Assembly (NCBI GenBank): GCA_013002595.1
Contig: JABDJG010000333.1
Location: forward strand, 1-14,316
Reading direction: 5' to 3'
Origin: Hyphomicrobiales bacterium
GTDB taxonomy: Bacteria; Pseudomonadota; Alphaproteobacteria; Rhizobiales; Aestuariivirgaceae
Length of the DNA: 14,316 nucleotides
In this document: piece after piece, positions 13,494 through 14,316 of the stretch
Position numbering within the stretch: the stretch's first letter is position 1
Layout: every line of letters starts with the position of its first letter
Translations under genes and position numbers: made by a program
The notes under the pieces: model-generated
Told to the model about the DNA's origin: nothing
Database searches by the model: none
Seen by the model: only the letters and a program-made list of their open reading frames with translations

Positions 13494-14316
13494 ATGGCAT
13501 TGCCTGATTTTTCAATGCGCCAGCTGCTTGAAGCGGGCGTTCACTTCGGCCACCAGAAGCACCGCTGGAACCCCAAGATGGGTTCATACATCTTTGGTGT
13601 TCGCAATGGCATTCACATCATCGATCTGGCACAGACCGTGCCACTGCTGCATCAGGCGCTTGTAACCATCAGCGATGTCGTCGCCGGTGGCGGGCGTGTG
13701 TTGTTTGTCGGCACCAAACGGCAAGCTGCCGAACAGGTCGCATTATCAGCACGCAACTCGGCGCAGTATTTCATCAATTCGCGCTGGCTTGGCGGCACGC
13801 TGACCAACTGGAAGACAATTTCTCATTCGATCAAGCGTTTGCGCGAGCTCGAAGAGCTGTTGTCCAAGGAAGCACAGGGCTTCACCAAACGTGAGCAGCT
13901 CAGCCTGACGCGTGAGATGAACAAGCTGGAACAGGCACTGGGCGGTATCAAGGATATGGGTGGTATCCCGGACGTGATGTTCGTGGTTGATACCAACAAG
14001 GAACAGATCGCCATCAAGGAAGCCAATCGTCTCGGCATTCCCGTCATCGCGATTTTGGATTCCAATTCAGATCCTGCAGGCGTTGATTATCCAATTCCCG
14101 GTAACGATGACGCTGGACGCGCCATCGGCCTCTACTGTGATCTGGTTTCAAAGGCTATAATCGACGGCATTTCTCGCGGCCAGTCATCTGAAGGCATTGA
14201 TATTGGCGCAGCAGAAGAGCCCGTTGCAGAAGTTGTCGAGGAACCGGCAGCCGAAGAAGCTGCCCCAACAGAAGCCGCCCCGGCGGAAGCCGCCCCGGCA
14301 GAAGCCGCCCCGGCAG
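13494..14316 (+). CDS. rpsB: 30S ribosomal protein S2 (3' end outside window)
   Basis: Ribosomal protein S2 of the small subunit, needed to recruit S1 and start translation. The frame opens MALPDFSMRQLLEAGVHFGHQKHRWNP and stays open to the window edge: 274 complete codons plus one base, with no stop. Hallmarks are GVHFGHQ, YIFGVRNGIHIIDL, VLFVGTKRQA, SRWLGGTLTNW, IPDVMFVVDT and PVIAILDSNSDP. The conserved fold ends around residue 235. After it comes an acidic tail (AAEEPVAEVVEEPAAEEAAPTEAAPAE...), a type of C-terminal extension common in alphaproteobacterial S2. The ATG is supported by AAAGGAG at 13478-13484. In this group rpsB is usually followed by tsf, pyrH and frr, but that lies outside the window. 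Confidence 0.96.
   Translation, partial: MALPDFSMRQLLEAGVHFGHQKHRWNPKMGSYIFGVRNGIHIIDLAQTVPLLHQALVTISDVVAGGGRVLFVGTKRQAAEQVALSARNSAQYFINSRWLGGTLTNWKTISHSIKRLRELEELLSKEAQGFTKREQLSLTREMNKLEQALGGIKDMGGIPDVMFVVDTNKEQIAIKEANRLGIPVIAILDSNSDPAGVDYPIPGNDDAGRAIGLYCDLVSKAIIDGISRGQSSEGIDIGAAEEPVAEVVEEPAAEEAAPTEAAPAEAAPAEAAPA
14256..14316 (+). repeat. 15-bp in-frame tandem repeat in the S2 tail
   Basis: Four consecutive 15-bp units (14256-14270, 14271-14285, 14286-14300, 14301-14315) follow GAAGCCGCCCCGGCA/G and encode Glu-Ala-Ala-Pro-Ala/Thr. The last three are almost identical in DNA; the first is more diverged. The array runs off the window edge, so total copy number is unknown. Length in multiples of three keeps the frame. 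Confidence 0.85.

Overview
The window looks like part of an alphaproteobacterial chromosome, probably from the Hyphomicrobiales (Rhizobiales) side. The evidence is a compact alphaproteobacterial-type ProS, a single LolC/E-type permease with LolD, a full-length DnaE1, and an S2 protein opening with MALPDFSMRQLLEAGVHFGH. Base composition is moderately GC-rich throughout. I see no transposase, integrase, CRISPR array, tRNA or rRNA.

Layout. (1) 1-2693, plus strand: the 3' half of proS, then a lipoprotein-releasing permease (lolC/E) and its ATPase lolD. The genes are 14 nt apart and then overlap by 8 nt, so this is an operon. (2) 2707-3732, plus strand: a zinc-dependent deacetylase of the histone deacetylase / acetylpolyamine amidohydrolase family, 13 nt after lolD. 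(3) 3834-8861, plus strand: a tightly packed four-gene signalling operon. It encodes an exported c-type heme protein of the Tll0287-like (DUF3365) family, a membrane hybrid histidine kinase with two C-terminal receiver domains, a single-domain response regulator, and a class III adenylate cyclase carrying a receiver domain. (4) 8870-9673, minus strand: a phytanoyl-CoA dioxygenase-family Fe(II)/2-oxoglutarate oxygenase, convergent with the cyclase gene. (5) 9809-13273, plus strand: dnaE. (6) 13274-13493: the rpsB leader, with a plausible sigma-70 promoter and small hairpins. (7) 13494 to the end, plus strand: rpsB, cut by the window edge inside an Ala/Pro/Glu-rich tail built of 15-bp repeats.

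How it fits together. Regions 1, 5 and 6 are housekeeping genes. Regions 2 to 4 look like accessory genes lying between lolD and dnaE. The most interesting part is region 3, which reads as a redox or gas sensing path ending in cAMP: periplasmic heme c protein, kinase, receivers, cyclase. The cyclase protein begins with two tandem DHp-like (histidine kinase dimerisation) segments but has no kinase ATPase domain. The second segment keeps the phospho-accepting histidine in an H-box almost identical to that of the kinase upstream. In the first segment that histidine is replaced by aspartate. This suggests docking or phosphotransfer between kinase and cyclase through matching DHp domains, and is the best candidate here for an undescribed arrangement. 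All functional statements come from reading motifs by eye; no database search was run.
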